DNA of 64,000 bases from Streptomyces sp. NBC_01716 (GTDB lineage Bacteria > Actinomycetota > Actinomycetes > Streptomycetales > Streptomycetaceae). Below the pieces are notes generated by a model. That model had not been told where the DNA came from and searched no databases. It saw only the letters and a list, made by a program, of their open reading frames with translations. The position numbers and the translations under genes were made by a program. Location: assembly GCF_036248275.1 (NCBI RefSeq), contig NZ_CP109181.1:7502001-7566000 (forward strand). The letters are read 5' to 3'. Of the stretch, positions 1 to 10,121 are shown piece by piece; positions within the stretch are counted from its first letter, which is position 1, and each line of letters starts with the position of its first letter.

Positions 1-75
1 GCAGAGCCGAAGGCCGCCGACCCGGGGAAGGGCGACGGAGAGGCCACGGCAGAAACAGGGAAGGGCACATCGTGA
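1..75 (+). CDS. C-terminal tail of an upstream gene, probably a DUF881 protein (partial)
   Basis: Only the last 24 codons are in the window. They are rich in Ala, Glu, Gly and Lys and end in TGA at 73-75, which overlaps the GTG start of the next gene. In the actinobacterial locus that carries the small basic protein gene, the gene just upstream normally encodes a DUF881 protein with a charged low-complexity tail. That family call comes from gene order; the tail itself has no diagnostic motif. Confidence 0.5.
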   Translation, partial: AEPKAADPGKGDGEATAETGKGTS

Positions 76-404
76 TCGCGGTACTTGGCCTCGTCGTGGG
101 AGTCGTGGTCGGACTGTTGGTTCGACCCGAAGTGCCGGCGGTGGTCGAGCCCTATCTGCCGATCGCCGTCGTCGCCGCTCTCGACGCGGTCTTCGGGGGG
201 CTGCGGGCCATGCTCGACGGGATCTTCGTCGACAAGGTGTTCGTGGTGTCGTTCCTGTCGAACGTGGTGGTTGCCGCGCTCATCGTGTTCCTCGGTGACA
301 AGCTCGGCGTGGGCGCGCAGTTGTCCACCGGTGTGGTCGTCGTGTTCGGTATCCGGATCTTCTCCAACGCTGCCGCGATCCGCCGGCACGTGTTCCGGGC
401 GTGA
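72..404 (+). CDS. sbp: Small basic family integral membrane protein (Sbp, DUF1290)
   Basis: A 110-residue, mostly hydrophobic protein with about four membrane segments (roughly residues 2-20, 28-48, 57-78 and 82-96). It has the family features: an N-terminal Gly/Val-rich helix, an LDAVFGGLRA stretch and a C-terminal GIRIFSNAAAIRRH. The GTG start overlaps the preceding stop, and its own TGA overlaps the GTG at 401, so all three genes are probably translationally coupled. Its position between two DUF881 genes and upstream of a GarA-like gene matches M. tuberculosis Rv1824. The molecular role of the family is unknown; a cell-envelope or division-linked function is usually inferred from gene neighbourhood. 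Confidence 0.88.
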   Translation: MIAVLGLVVGVVVGLLVRPEVPAVVEPYLPIAVVAALDAVFGGLRAMLDGIFVDKVFVVSFLSNVVVAALIVFLGDKLGVGAQLSTGVVVVFGIRIFSNAAAIRRHVFRA

Positions 405-1207
405 GGCCGATGAACAGCGAAGAGCCCTCGCGGGACCAGCAGCCGTCGCAGTCACAGCAGTCACCGCAGCTCCCCGAGGCGCGCCAGCAGATGACGGGCC
501 GTCAGCGGCTGGCGGCCGGCCTCTGGCCCCCGCGCGTCACCCGGGCCCAACTCATCGTCGCCGTACTGCTGTTCGTGCTGGGTCTGGGGCTGGCCATTCA
601 GGTCCGTTCGACCAACGACGACAGTGCCCTGCGCGGCGCGCGCCAGGAGGACCTCGTACGGATCCTGGACGAGCTCGACGGCCGTACCCAGCGGCTGGAG
701 GACGAGAAGCAGCGTCTGGACGACCAGCAGACGGAGCTGGAGACCAGCTCCGACCAGGCCGAGGAGGCGCGTAAGCAGACGCGGGAGAAGGCGCAGCAGC
801 TCGGCATCCTGGCCGGTACGGTCGCCGCCCGGGGCCCCGGGATCACGCTGACCGTCCGGGACGACGGCGGCTCCGTCGACTCCGACATGCTGCTCGACGC
901 GATCCAGGAGCTGCGGGCGGCCGGGGCCGAGGCGATCCAGGTGAACGGGGTCCGAGTCGTCGCCGCGACATATTTCTCCGGTAGTGACGGTGACATCGAG
1001 GTGGACGGGAAGCAGATCAGTGCGCCGTACCGTTTCAAGGTGATCGGCAAGCCGCAGGATCTGGAACCCGCGCTCAACATCCCCGGAGGTGTGGTGCAGA
1101 CATTGGAAAGAGAGCAGGCCACAGCCACAGTGGCGGCGTCGGATGAGATCGTCGTGGACGCCTTGCGACCGGCTCGGCGGCCTGACTACGCTCGGTCGTC
1201 GTCGTAG
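401..1207 (+). CDS. DUF881 family membrane-anchored protein
   Basis: A 268-residue protein. A Gln/Ser-rich cytoplasmic N-terminus is followed by one membrane helix (about residues 48-69), a charged coiled-coil-like segment (about 80-130, rich in Glu, Gln, Arg), then the globular DUF881 domain with GPGITLTVRDDG and a conserved AEAIQVNGVRVVA strand. The length and order (anchor, coiled coil, domain) are usual for the family. The GTG at 401 overlaps the upstream TGA; an in-frame ATG at 410 is an equally possible start. It corresponds to Rv1825 by synteny. DUF881 proteins have no established biochemical role; extracytoplasmic location is inferred from the single anchor. Confidence 0.87.
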   Translation: MRPMNSEEPSRDQQPSQSQQSPQLPEARQQMTGRQRLAAGLWPPRVTRAQLIVAVLLFVLGLGLAIQVRSTNDDSALRGARQEDLVRILDELDGRTQRLEDEKQRLDDQQTELETSSDQAEEARKQTREKAQQLGILAGTVAARGPGITLTVRDDGGSVDSDMLLDAIQELRAAGAEAIQVNGVRVVAATYFSGSDGDIEVDGKQISAPYRFKVIGKPQDLEPALNIPGGVVQTLEREQATATVAASDEIVVDALRPARRPDYARSSS

Positions 1208-1400
1208 TGGGGCGGGGGCGCATGCGGACCCGGGGACCAGGGCAGAAGGTTCCGGGGGGTCGGCGCACATTCCGCATGGTGCGTGGTGGAAACTGTCTGA
1301 TGGTTACGGACGTTGTGAAGATGTCCGAGTCGGCAGGTGTGTTCATTCAGGGTTCGTCCTGCCCCACGGGCGGGTCTGTTCAGGTCAAGGGGAATCGCCC

Positions 1401-2195
1401 GTGAAGTTGTTTGGAAAGTTGTTCGGCAGGAGTGCACGCGAGGACGGCGGCAACGCCCGCCATCGCGCACCGCGCCATGGCCAGGAAGAGGAGCAGGGCG
1501 GCGAGCGTCCGCTCTTCCGTGACGAGGTCGGCGGCCCCGGAGGGGGCGACGCGGGCGGTCACGGCGCGTCATCTGTTGACCCCGCGAGTTCTGGCGGCAT
1601 AGGTTTCGGTGGACCATCAACCTCAAGTACGGGTGGAGGGTTTCCCCCCGGTCAGGAGGGTCCGTCCATGGTTTGTACGAGGTGCGGGCACCGCAACACG
1701 CAGGACAGCCGTTTCTGTTCCAACTGTGGTGCGCCGCTGAGGGCGGGGGCCCCTGCGGAGCGCCCCTCGGAGACGACCTCCACCATCTCGATCTCGGGCC
1801 TTGAGGCGTACGAGGCGGAGGCAACCGGTCAGACGGCCGTTCCCTCGCTCTCGCCGGAGGCACAGGCCGCGGTGGACGCGCTGCCCATCGGCTCCGCGCT
1901 GCTGGTCGTACGTCGCGGTCCGAACTCGGGCAGCCGGTTCCTGCTGGACGGCGATCTGACGACGGCCGGAAGGCACCCGCAGAGCGACATCTTCCTCGAC
2001 GACGTCACCGTGTCCCGGCGGCACGTCGAGTTCCGCAGGAGCCCGGAGGGCCACTTCACGGTCTCCGACGTCGGCAGTCTCAACGGCACGTACGTCAACC
2101 GGGAGCGGATCGACTCGGTCGCGGTGTCCAACGGGGACGAGGTCCAGATCGGCAAGTACCGGCTGGTCTTCTACGCGAGCCAGCGGGGCGTGTGA
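1401..2195 (+). CDS. garA: FHA-domain protein, GarA/OdhI homologue with an N-terminal zinc ribbon
   Basis: A 264-residue protein. Residues 1-9 form a basic amphipathic stretch (KLFGKLFGR). A long Gly/Ser-rich linker follows, then a zinc ribbon (CxxC-x11-CxxC, CTRCGHRN...CSNCGAP, about 93-112), the motif PSETTSTIS (about 123-131) and a C-terminal FHA domain with SGRH-like AGRHPQSDIFLDD, SRRH and GSLNGTYVNR. The FHA part and ETTS motif closely match mycobacterial GarA, where a Thr in ETTS is phosphorylated by PknB/PknG-type kinases and the FHA domain then folds back, relieving inhibition of 2-oxoglutarate dehydrogenase and related enzymes. Residue numbers are approximate. GTG at 1401 has AAGGGGAA nine bases upstream. 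The zinc ribbon makes it longer than mycobacterial GarA. An ECF-like promoter (GGAAAC, 17-base gap, CGTT; 1288-1314) may lie in the 193-base gap upstream. Confidence 0.9.
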   Translation: MKLFGKLFGRSAREDGGNARHRAPRHGQEEEQGGERPLFRDEVGGPGGGDAGGHGASSVDPASSGGIGFGGPSTSSTGGGFPPGQEGPSMVCTRCGHRNTQDSRFCSNCGAPLRAGAPAERPSETTSTISISGLEAYEAEATGQTAVPSLSPEAQAAVDALPIGSALLVVRRGPNSGSRFLLDGDLTTAGRHPQSDIFLDDVTVSRRHVEFRRSPEGHFTVSDVGSLNGTYVNRERIDSVAVSNGDEVQIGKYRLVFYASQRGV

Positions 2196-2212
2196 CCCCT
2201 CAGGGAAGGTCC

Positions 2213-2965
2213 ATGCTGCGACCACCGACGGGCGGTGCCGGCCACGGCACCGCCCCCACGGGTGAATCACTGGTCAGCATCGGCATGGTGCTGAACCAGC
2301 TCAGGGACGAGTTCCCCGAGGTGACCATCTCCAAGATCCGGTTCCTGGAGTCCGAGGGCCTCGTCGAGCCCAGGCGGACCCCCTCCGGGTATCGGAAGTT
2401 CAGCCCCGAGGACGTCGAGCGCCTCGCCCAGGTCCTGCGTATGCAGCGGGACCACTATCTGCCCCTGAAGGTCATCAGGGAGCATCTCGACGCCGTCGCG
2501 CGAGGTGAACGGCTTCCACTGCCCGTACAGGCCTCCCAGGGCCCTCAGCGGGAGCTCCTCGGCTCCACGTGGGACGCCGAGCCCGCGCCACCCACCGCCC
2601 CGAAGGTCGGCCGTGCCGAGCTGCTGGCGGCCACGGAGGCGGCCGAGAGCGAGCTGGACGAGTGGGAGGCGTACGGCCTCGTCGCCCCGATGGCGGACGG
2701 CGGGTACGACTCCGAGGCCGTGACCGTGGCGAAACTTGTCGCGGAGCTCGGAAGATTCGGTCTGGAACCACGACATCTTCGAGCCGTGAAAGCCGCCGCC
2801 GACCGTGAGGCGGGCCTCGTCGAGCAGGTCGTCGCGCCCCTGCGCCGACACCGTAATCCGCAGACCAGGGCCCATGCGGAGGCCGCCACGAGGGAGCTGG
2901 CGGCGCTCTCTGTACGGCTGCACGCGGCACTGGTACAGACGGCTCTCGGAGTCCGGCTTACCTGA
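2213..2965 (+). CDS. ftsR: MerR-family transcriptional regulator, FtsR (Rv1828) type
   Basis: A 250-residue DNA-binding protein. The MerR winged helix-turn-helix (about 20-90) shows VTISKIRFLESEGLVEPRR and SGYRKFSPEDVERL; a long helical C-terminal domain follows with no effector Cys residues. In Corynebacterium and Mycobacterium the equivalent gene next to odhI/garA encodes FtsR, an activator of ftsZ. The ATG at 2213 is preceded by GGGAAGG, whereas GTG 2192 overlaps the garA stop and is an alternative that would add seven residues. Co-transcription with garA is likely because no promoter-sized gap separates them. Confidence 0.87.
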   Translation: MLRPPTGGAGHGTAPTGESLVSIGMVLNQLRDEFPEVTISKIRFLESEGLVEPRRTPSGYRKFSPEDVERLAQVLRMQRDHYLPLKVIREHLDAVARGERLPLPVQASQGPQRELLGSTWDAEPAPPTAPKVGRAELLAATEAAESELDEWEAYGLVAPMADGGYDSEAVTVAKLVAELGRFGLEPRHLRAVKAAADREAGLVEQVVAPLRRHRNPQTRAHAEAATRELAALSVRLHAALVQTALGVRLT

Positions 2966-3006
2966 TCTTGGGGGAGTCCGACTACCCAAACCGACCGGGC
3001 ACGTCC

Positions 3007-3012
3007 TAGGGT
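3007..3012 (+). promoter_or_regulatory. Putative -10 element of a leaderless promoter for the bifunctional nuclease gene
   Basis: TAGGGT ends six bases before the GTG start at 3019, which would put transcription initiation on or next to the start codon. No Shine-Dalgarno sequence precedes that GTG, as expected for a leaderless mRNA. A clear -35 hexamer is not visible at 17-18 bases upstream, so support is partial. Confidence 0.4.
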
Positions 3013-3018
3013 TGCTGT

Positions 3019-3492
3019 GTGAACGAGCTCGACGTCGTGGGTGTCCGGGTGGAAATGCCCTCCAACCAACCGATCGTGCTCCTGCGTGAAGTGGGAGGCG
3101 ACCGGTACCTTCCCATCTGGATCGGGCCTGGGGAAGCTACCGCTATTGCCTTTGCCCAGCAGGGCATGGCACCGGCCCGACCACTGACTCATGACCTCTT
3201 CAAGGACGTGCTGGAGGCAGTGGGCCAGGAACTCACGCAGGTGCGCATCACCGACCTGCGCGAAGGAGTCTTCTACGCGGAGCTGGTCTTCGCGAGCGGT
3301 GTCGAGGTGAGCGCCAGGCCGTCCGACGCCATAGCGCTGGCCCTGCGCACCGGCACGCCCATCTTCGGCAGCGACGGGGTGCTGGACGACGCGGGCATCG
3401 CGATCCCCGACGAGCAGGAGGACGAGGTGGAGAAGTTCCGTGAATTCCTCGACCAGATCTCTCCGGAGGATTTCGGGACCAACAGCCAGTGA
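3019..3492 (+). CDS. Bifunctional nuclease family protein (BFN, DUF151)
   Basis: A 157-residue protein spanning the whole BFN domain: LDVVGVRVEMPSNQPIVLL, LPIWIGPGEATAIAF, the central HDLF segment, and ARPSDAIALALRTGTPIF near the C-terminus, followed by an acidic tail. Plant members of the family have been reported to have RNase/DNase activity; bacterial members are little studied. It sits between two MerR genes exactly as Rv1829 does in M. tuberculosis. The GTG at 3019 lacks a ribosome binding site and is probably read from a leaderless transcript. The enzymatic assignment is by family only. Confidence 0.88.
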   Translation: MNELDVVGVRVEMPSNQPIVLLREVGGDRYLPIWIGPGEATAIAFAQQGMAPARPLTHDLFKDVLEAVGQELTQVRITDLREGVFYAELVFASGVEVSARPSDAIALALRTGTPIFGSDGVLDDAGIAIPDEQEDEVEKFREFLDQISPEDFGTNSQ

Positions 3493-3618
3493 GCGCTGAA
3501 CGGTCCAAGACCGTCATACCGGACTCCGTCCGCGCATTCGGCCAGCCTTTCCCGGTGACGGGGCACGGCAAACCACTCTCAGGGTGATTATCACTCGGCG
3601 TGCCCAGCGTGGCGATCG

Positions 3619-3647
3619 TTGACGCACCCGGGGGCACTGCCTACCGT
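3619..3647 (+). promoter_or_regulatory. Sigma-70 (HrdB) type promoter of the second merR gene
   Basis: TTGACG (3619-3624), a 17-base spacer and TACCGT (3642-3647) resemble the principal sigma factor consensus. It lies about 30 bases upstream of the GTG at 3678, leaving room for the GGAGG ribosome binding site. A small palindrome, GTGATTATCAC (3584-3594), lies 25 bases upstream of the -35 and could bind a regulator. Confidence 0.55.
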
Positions 3648-3677
3648 CGACGGGGCAGGTCAAGGACGGAGGTCGGT

Positions 3678-4244
3678 GTGAGCAGCAGCGGCGACGGTAC
3701 GGCTAACGACCCGTACCCGCTTCACGGCAGTACGTCCGACCCGACGACCGGCACGGTCGGCTACCGGGGACCGACAGCGTGCGCGGCGGCGGGCATCACC
3801 TACCGCCAGCTGGACTACTGGGCACGCACGGGGCTCGTCGAGCCGAGTGTGCGCCCCGCCAGGGGATCGGGCACCCAGCGGCTCTACAGCCTGCGCGACG
3901 TCGTCTTCCTGAAGATCGTCAAGCGCTTCCTGGACACGGGGGTCGCCCTCCAGAACATCCGGACGGCCGTCCAGCATCTACGCGGCCGTCAGGCGCGGGA
4001 CCTGGAGCGCATGACGCTCATGAGCGACGGCGCGACGGTGTACGAGTGCTCGTCGCCGGACGAGGTCGTCGGCCTTCTCCAGGGCGGTCAGGGCATCTTC
4101 GGGATCGCCGTCGGGGTGGTGTGGCGGGATGTCGAAGCGGCGCTGTCGCAGCTGCACGGCGAGCGCGTCGACACCGGCGAGACCCTGATCGGGCACAACC
4201 CCGCCGACGAGCTCGCCCGCAGGCGCCGCGACCGGGCCGTCTGA
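3678..4244 (+). CDS. MerR-family transcriptional regulator, Rv1830 (ResR/McdR) type
   Basis: A 188-residue regulator. The MerR helix-turn-helix (about 20-90) shows ITYRQLDYWARTGLVEPS and GTQRLYSLRDVVFLKIVKR; the second half has ECSSPDEVVGLLQGGQGIFG and a GVVWRDVEAAL helix, as in Rv1830-type proteins linked to growth and cell division in mycobacteria. GTG 3678 was chosen because GGAGG sits five bases upstream; a longer frame opening at 3600 would run through the promoter. There are no metal-binding Cys pairs, so the effector, if any, is unknown. Its place after the BFN gene repeats mycobacterial order. Confidence 0.85.
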   Translation: MSSSGDGTANDPYPLHGSTSDPTTGTVGYRGPTACAAAGITYRQLDYWARTGLVEPSVRPARGSGTQRLYSLRDVVFLKIVKRFLDTGVALQNIRTAVQHLRGRQARDLERMTLMSDGATVYECSSPDEVVGLLQGGQGIFGIAVGVVWRDVEAALSQLHGERVDTGETLIGHNPADELARRRRDRAV

Positions 4245-4303
4245 GTCCCGGGGCCGTGCCGGCCCCGGGGCGATTGTCAGTGGGGTAGGGGAGCATCGGT
4301 GGG

Positions 4304-5716
4304 GTGAGACCCGCACCGACCATCCTGCATCTGGACATGGATGCCTTCTTCGCCGCCGCCGAGCAGGCGGCGAAGCCGAGTCTGCGCGGAAAACCGGTGG
4401 TCGTCGGAGGTCTCGGTCCGCGCGGGGTGGTCTCCACGGCGTCGTACGAGGCGAGGCGGTTCGGGATCCACTCGGCCATGCCGATGGCCCAGGCGAGACG
4501 GCTCGCGCCGAACGCGGCGTATCTGGTGCCGCGCTTCGCCCTCTACCGCACGGTCAGCGAGCAGGTCATGGAGCTGCTCGGCCGGCTGTCACCGCTGGTG
4601 GAGCCGCTGAGTCTGGACGAGGCGTTCGTCGATCTGGAGGCGGGCGGGTCGGCGTCCGACTCGCCGTCGGCGCGTGCGACGGGCGAGCGGCTGCGGCGGA
4701 ACATCAGGGCGGTGACCGGTCTGACGGGCTCGGTCGGGCTCGCCGGGTCCAAGATGCTGGCGAAGATCGCCTCCGAGCAGGCCAAGCCCGACGGTCTGGT
4801 GCTCATCGAGCCGGGCACGGAGCGCGAGCTGCTGGGGCCGATGACCGTACGGACGCTGCCCGGGGTCGGGCCGGCCACCGGCGAGCATCTGCGCCGGGCC
4901 GGGATGCTGACCATCGCCGATCTGACGGAGGCCGGGGAGGACGAGCTCGTACGGCTCGTGGGGAAGGCGCACGGCACGTCGCTGTACCGGATGGCGTCCG
5001 GGCACGACGACCGGCCGGTGGTGGCCGAGCGTGAGACCAAGTCCGTGTCCGTCGAGGACACCTTCGACGTCGATCTGCACGACCGGGTGCGTGTCAGGAC
5101 GGAGGTGGACCGGCTGGCGGAGCGGTGTGTGCGGCGGCTGCGGGAGTCCGGGCACTCGGGGCGGACGATCGTCCTCAAGGTGCGACGGTACGACTTCTCG
5201 ACGCTCACCCGCTCCGAGACGCTCCGGGGGCCCACGGACGACCCGGTGGTGGTGCGTGAGGCGGCGGGGAGGCTGCTGGAGTCCCTGGACACCACCGGCG
5301 GGGTGCGGCTGCTGGGGGTGGGGGTGACGGGGCTGACCGACTACACGCAGGAGGACCTGTTCGCCCAGGCCGCGGCGGAGGCGGAGGCGGGGGCGGAGGT
5401 AGAGGCCGAGCCGGACGCGGGGACGGTGGCGGACGAGCCCGGCTCCGGGCCGCCGCTGCCGCTGCCGCCCGGGGCGGACGCGGACGTGATCGCGGAGGCC
5501 CTCACTGAGCGGCACTGGCCGGCGGGGCACGACGTGCGTCATGCCGAGTTCGGCGCCGGGTGGGTGCAGGGGAGTGGGGTGGGGCGGGTCACCGTACGGT
5601 TCGAGGAGCCCACGTCGGCCGTTCCCGGGCGGGTGCGGACGTTCCGTACGGACGATCCCGACCTGGAGCTCTCCGAACCGCTGCCCCTGGTCGCTCACCC
5701 GCCGGAGAAGCCTTAG
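4304..5716 (+). CDS. dinB: DNA polymerase IV (Y-family, translesion) with a C-terminal extension
   Basis: A 470-residue Y-family polymerase. Catalytic palm motifs are plain: LHLDMDAFFAAAEQ (metal-binding Asp), SYEARRFGIHSAMP and SLDEAFVDL (Asp-Glu pair). The thumb helix-hairpin-helix is TLPGVGPATGEHLR and the little finger ends near residue 350. It copies past damaged bases without the replicative polymerase. Beyond the standard ~350-residue core there is an Ala/Glu-rich linker and a small domain with HAEFGAGWVQGSG and VTVRFE, discussed in the findings. No beta-clamp QLxLF-type motif was obvious at the very C-terminus; QEDLF near residue 350 may serve. GTG 4304 begins the conserved N-terminus. 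The stop overlaps the convergent PRC gene. Confidence 0.93.
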   Translation: MRPAPTILHLDMDAFFAAAEQAAKPSLRGKPVVVGGLGPRGVVSTASYEARRFGIHSAMPMAQARRLAPNAAYLVPRFALYRTVSEQVMELLGRLSPLVEPLSLDEAFVDLEAGGSASDSPSARATGERLRRNIRAVTGLTGSVGLAGSKMLAKIASEQAKPDGLVLIEPGTERELLGPMTVRTLPGVGPATGEHLRRAGMLTIADLTEAGEDELVRLVGKAHGTSLYRMASGHDDRPVVAERETKSVSVEDTFDVDLHDRVRVRTEVDRLAERCVRRLRESGHSGRTIVLKVRRYDFSTLTRSETLRGPTDDPVVVREAAGRLLESLDTTGGVRLLGVGVTGLTDYTQEDLFAQAAAEAEAGAEVEAEPDAGTVADEPGSGPPLPLPPGADADVIAEALTERHWPAGHDVRHAEFGAGWVQGSGVGRVTVRFEEPTSAVPGRVRTFRTDDPDLELSEPLPLVAHPPEKP

Positions 5717-6135
5717 CGCTGCGGCCGGTCCCGCTCCCGGTCGCCGGGGCGGGCGGCGGCGTCGCGGCCCGCCACCTGGCCGAAGTCGCGGTCGGCGGCC
5801 GGGCGTTCCGGTGCCGCGGGCTCCGGCAGGGCCAGTTCGTAATGGTGGTAGAGCTGGATCTCCTGGTCGGGGGAGAGATGGCGGCCGACCCCGAAGTCCG
5901 GGGCGTCCTTGATCAGGCCGCGCTCGTAGGGGACGTGCAGTGACTCGTCGCGGTAGGTGCTGGGGGCCAGGGGCACGAACGCGTCCCGGCTGAACAGCCC
6001 GGTCCGTACCGCCGCCCACTCCGGCACACCGGTGGCATCGTCCAGATACACCTCGTCGACGGTGCCGATCTTGTGCCCGTCGCGGTCGTACGCCTTGCGG
6101 CCGATCAGGCTGCGCGGATCGATGTCGGTCTGCAC
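5713..6135 (-). CDS. PRC-barrel domain protein
   Basis: A 140-residue protein. The N-terminal PRC-barrel (about 1-80) carries DPRSLIGRKAYDRDGHKIG, VDEVYLDDATGVPEWAAV and FVPLAPSTYRDESLHVPY. A helical middle part, DAPDFGVGRHLSPDQEIQLYHHY, and a Pro/Arg-rich tail follow. PRC barrels occur in photosynthetic reaction centre H subunits and RimM-like proteins; stand-alone actinomycete copies are of unknown, probably stress-related, function. GTG 6135 is chosen because GGAGG lies four bases upstream; the longer open frame starting at 6381 would run into the riboswitch region. It converges on dinB and is divergent from gcvP. Confidence 0.82.
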   Translation of the reverse strand: MQTDIDPRSLIGRKAYDRDGHKIGTVDEVYLDDATGVPEWAAVRTGLFSRDAFVPLAPSTYRDESLHVPYERGLIKDAPDFGVGRHLSPDQEIQLYHHYELALPEPAAPERPAADRDFGQVAGRDAAARPGDRERDRPQR

Positions 6136-6253
6136 GGTCCCTCCAACTGGTCGCATATGCTCCCTCGCTCTACGAAAGGGCACATTCGGGGTATCGGCCA
6201 CTCGAAGACCCTGGCGGGAACTCGCTGGTAGGCTGGCCAGTGGCTGTAGACCC

Positions 6254-6465
6254 CATGCGGGAGAGCCGTCCGGTGAGACTGCCGGAGGCGCCGAAGGAGC
6301 AAATCCTCCCCGGAAACTCTCAGGCCCCCGTACCGCATGGACGAGGTCACTCTGGAAAGCAGGGCAGGTGTCGGACGGCATCCGCTCTCACCGACGGTGA
6401 AAATCGGCCCGCTTCGCGGCGGTCCGGTGAAACTCTCAGGTTGATGTGACAGAGGGGGAGGCCGT
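6254..6465 (+). promoter_or_regulatory. Tandem glycine riboswitch controlling gcvP
   Basis: Two glycine aptamers in series. Aptamer 1 is closed by a perfect 7-bp P1 helix (CATGCGG at 6254-6260 with CCGCATG at 6333-6339) and contains GCGCCGAAGGAGCAA and GGAAACTCTCAGG. The linker and conserved ACTCTGGAAAGC follow, then aptamer 2 with CACCGACGGTGAAA, GTGAAACTCTCAGG and GACAGAGGGGGAGG. The second aptamer ends about 60 bases before the gcvP ATG. A -10-like TAGGCT (6229-6234) lies just upstream. In known cases glycine binding turns on glycine cleavage genes; the exact output mechanism here was not determined. Confidence 0.93.
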
Positions 6466-6523
6466 CCGGGCACCTGTGTATCGGTGCCCCTCGCAGGTCG
6501 CGCCAGACCAGGAGGCCTCCCGT

Positions 6524-9409
<2,886 letters not shown>

Positions 9410-9416
9410 CGGACGG

Positions 9417-9438
9417 CGCACGGCCGTCGGGCCGTGCG
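9417..9438 (+). terminator. Hairpin after gcvP
   Basis: A perfect 9-bp stem, CGCACGGCC (9417-9425) with GGCCGTGCG (9430-9438), closes a GTCG tetraloop directly after the gcvP stop. There is no T tract, which is common for Streptomyces terminators. Confidence 0.55.
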
Positions 9439-9497
9439 GTGCGCGGACGGAAGGCGTAGGCGGGTCGCCCGCGGCGCCCGCGTCAAGCACATGCGTC

Positions 9498-9533
9498 GGG
9501 GCCGGTTCGGAGTGAACTCTCCGGGCCGGCCCC
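9498..9533 (-). terminator. Hairpin after the DUF5999 gene
   Basis: GGGGCCGG (9498-9505) pairs with CCGGCCCC (9526-9533), with further pairing of CGGAG to CTCTCCGG inside. It lies just beyond the stop of the minus-strand gene at 9549 and may terminate from both sides together with the gcvP hairpin. Confidence 0.5.
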
Positions 9534-9548
9534 CTGTTACGGACGGCT

Positions 9549-9755
9549 TCAGGCTGCCGTCATGACCTGTTCGCTGCCGGCCGGCCGGTGCGGAGCGATG
9601 ATCTGGCCGTCGGGCAGCAGCTCCCCGGTGTCCTCGAAGAGCAGGACGCCGTTGCACAGCAGGCTCCAGCCCTGCTCCGGGTGGTGGGCCGCGTGACGGG
9701 CGGCTTCCCGGTCGGCTGAGTCGGCTGTCGGACAGGCTGGCTGGTGCTGGCACAT
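9549..9755 (-). CDS. Small DUF5999 family protein
   Basis: A 68-residue soluble protein beginning MCQHQPACPTADSADREAA and containing GWSLLCNGVLLFEDTGELLPDG. This pattern, an N-terminal CxHxPxCP cluster and the invariant WSLLCNG, is widespread as a small hypothetical protein in streptomycetes (DUF5999). Three Cys residues and several His could bind a metal, but that is inference. ATG 9755 matches the usual start; a frame open to 9809 adds a Thr/Arg-rich stretch not typical of the family. It is a monocistronic gene convergent with gcvP. Confidence 0.8.
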   Translation of the reverse strand: MCQHQPACPTADSADREAARHAAHHPEQGWSLLCNGVLLFEDTGELLPDGQIIAPHRPAGSEQVMTAA

Positions 9756-10020
9756 GGGTGGTTTCTTTCGCTGCGTCGTGGTGTGTGTCCTGCGGCTCGA
9801 CGTGGTCATGGCCGCCCCCCGGTTTCTCTTGGTCCGTACCCCAGTGTTGCCCCACGGACGTCGATCCGCAGGGATTTCGCGGCAGCGCTTGTCTCTGCTT
9901 AAGGACGTGTCACCCGCCCGGGCGGTTCAGCCCAACTGGGCTGTCCTTTCGGGTGGTTCGGGGTGACCCGTAAGGACTACTCCGGACGGGCGCGGCACAG
10001 TGCCCCGTAACCAGCACAGA
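9756..10020. other. Intergenic region without a recognised gene
   Basis: The gap between the DUF5999 start and the hairpin at 10021 holds the upstream region of the DUF5999 gene. The open frames on the plus strand (for example from 9754 and 9758) have no ribosome binding site or family resemblance. No clear promoter hexamers were identified. Confidence 0.5.
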
Positions 10021-10049
10021 GCCCCGTGACCGTTGAGGGGTCACGGGGC
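10021..10049 (-). terminator. Strong hairpin terminator downstream of the 10122-10748 gene
   Basis: A perfect 11-bp GC-rich stem, GCCCCGTGACC (10021-10031) with GGTCACGGGGC (10039-10049), and a 7-base loop. It lies 70 bases past the stop of the minus-strand gene. A partial copy of the left arm (GTGCCCCGTAACC) precedes it. Confidence 0.6.
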
Positions 10050-10121
10050 AGTGTATGGCGCGTGGGGCGGTTGGGAGACGGCCGGGACGCGGGCAGTCCG
10101 GAGGCGGCCGGCCGATGCCGC

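Noticed and set aside
1089-1400. Upstream extension of the FHA gene frame to 1089
   Set aside because: It overlaps the end of the DUF881 gene and a non-coding gap; GTG 1401 has a ribosome binding site and yields a family-like start.
2968-2989. TTGGG/CCCAA inverted repeat after ftsR as a terminator
   Set aside because: Only 5 bp of stem with a 12-base loop and no T run; it is weak and lies inside the presumed promoter region of the next gene.
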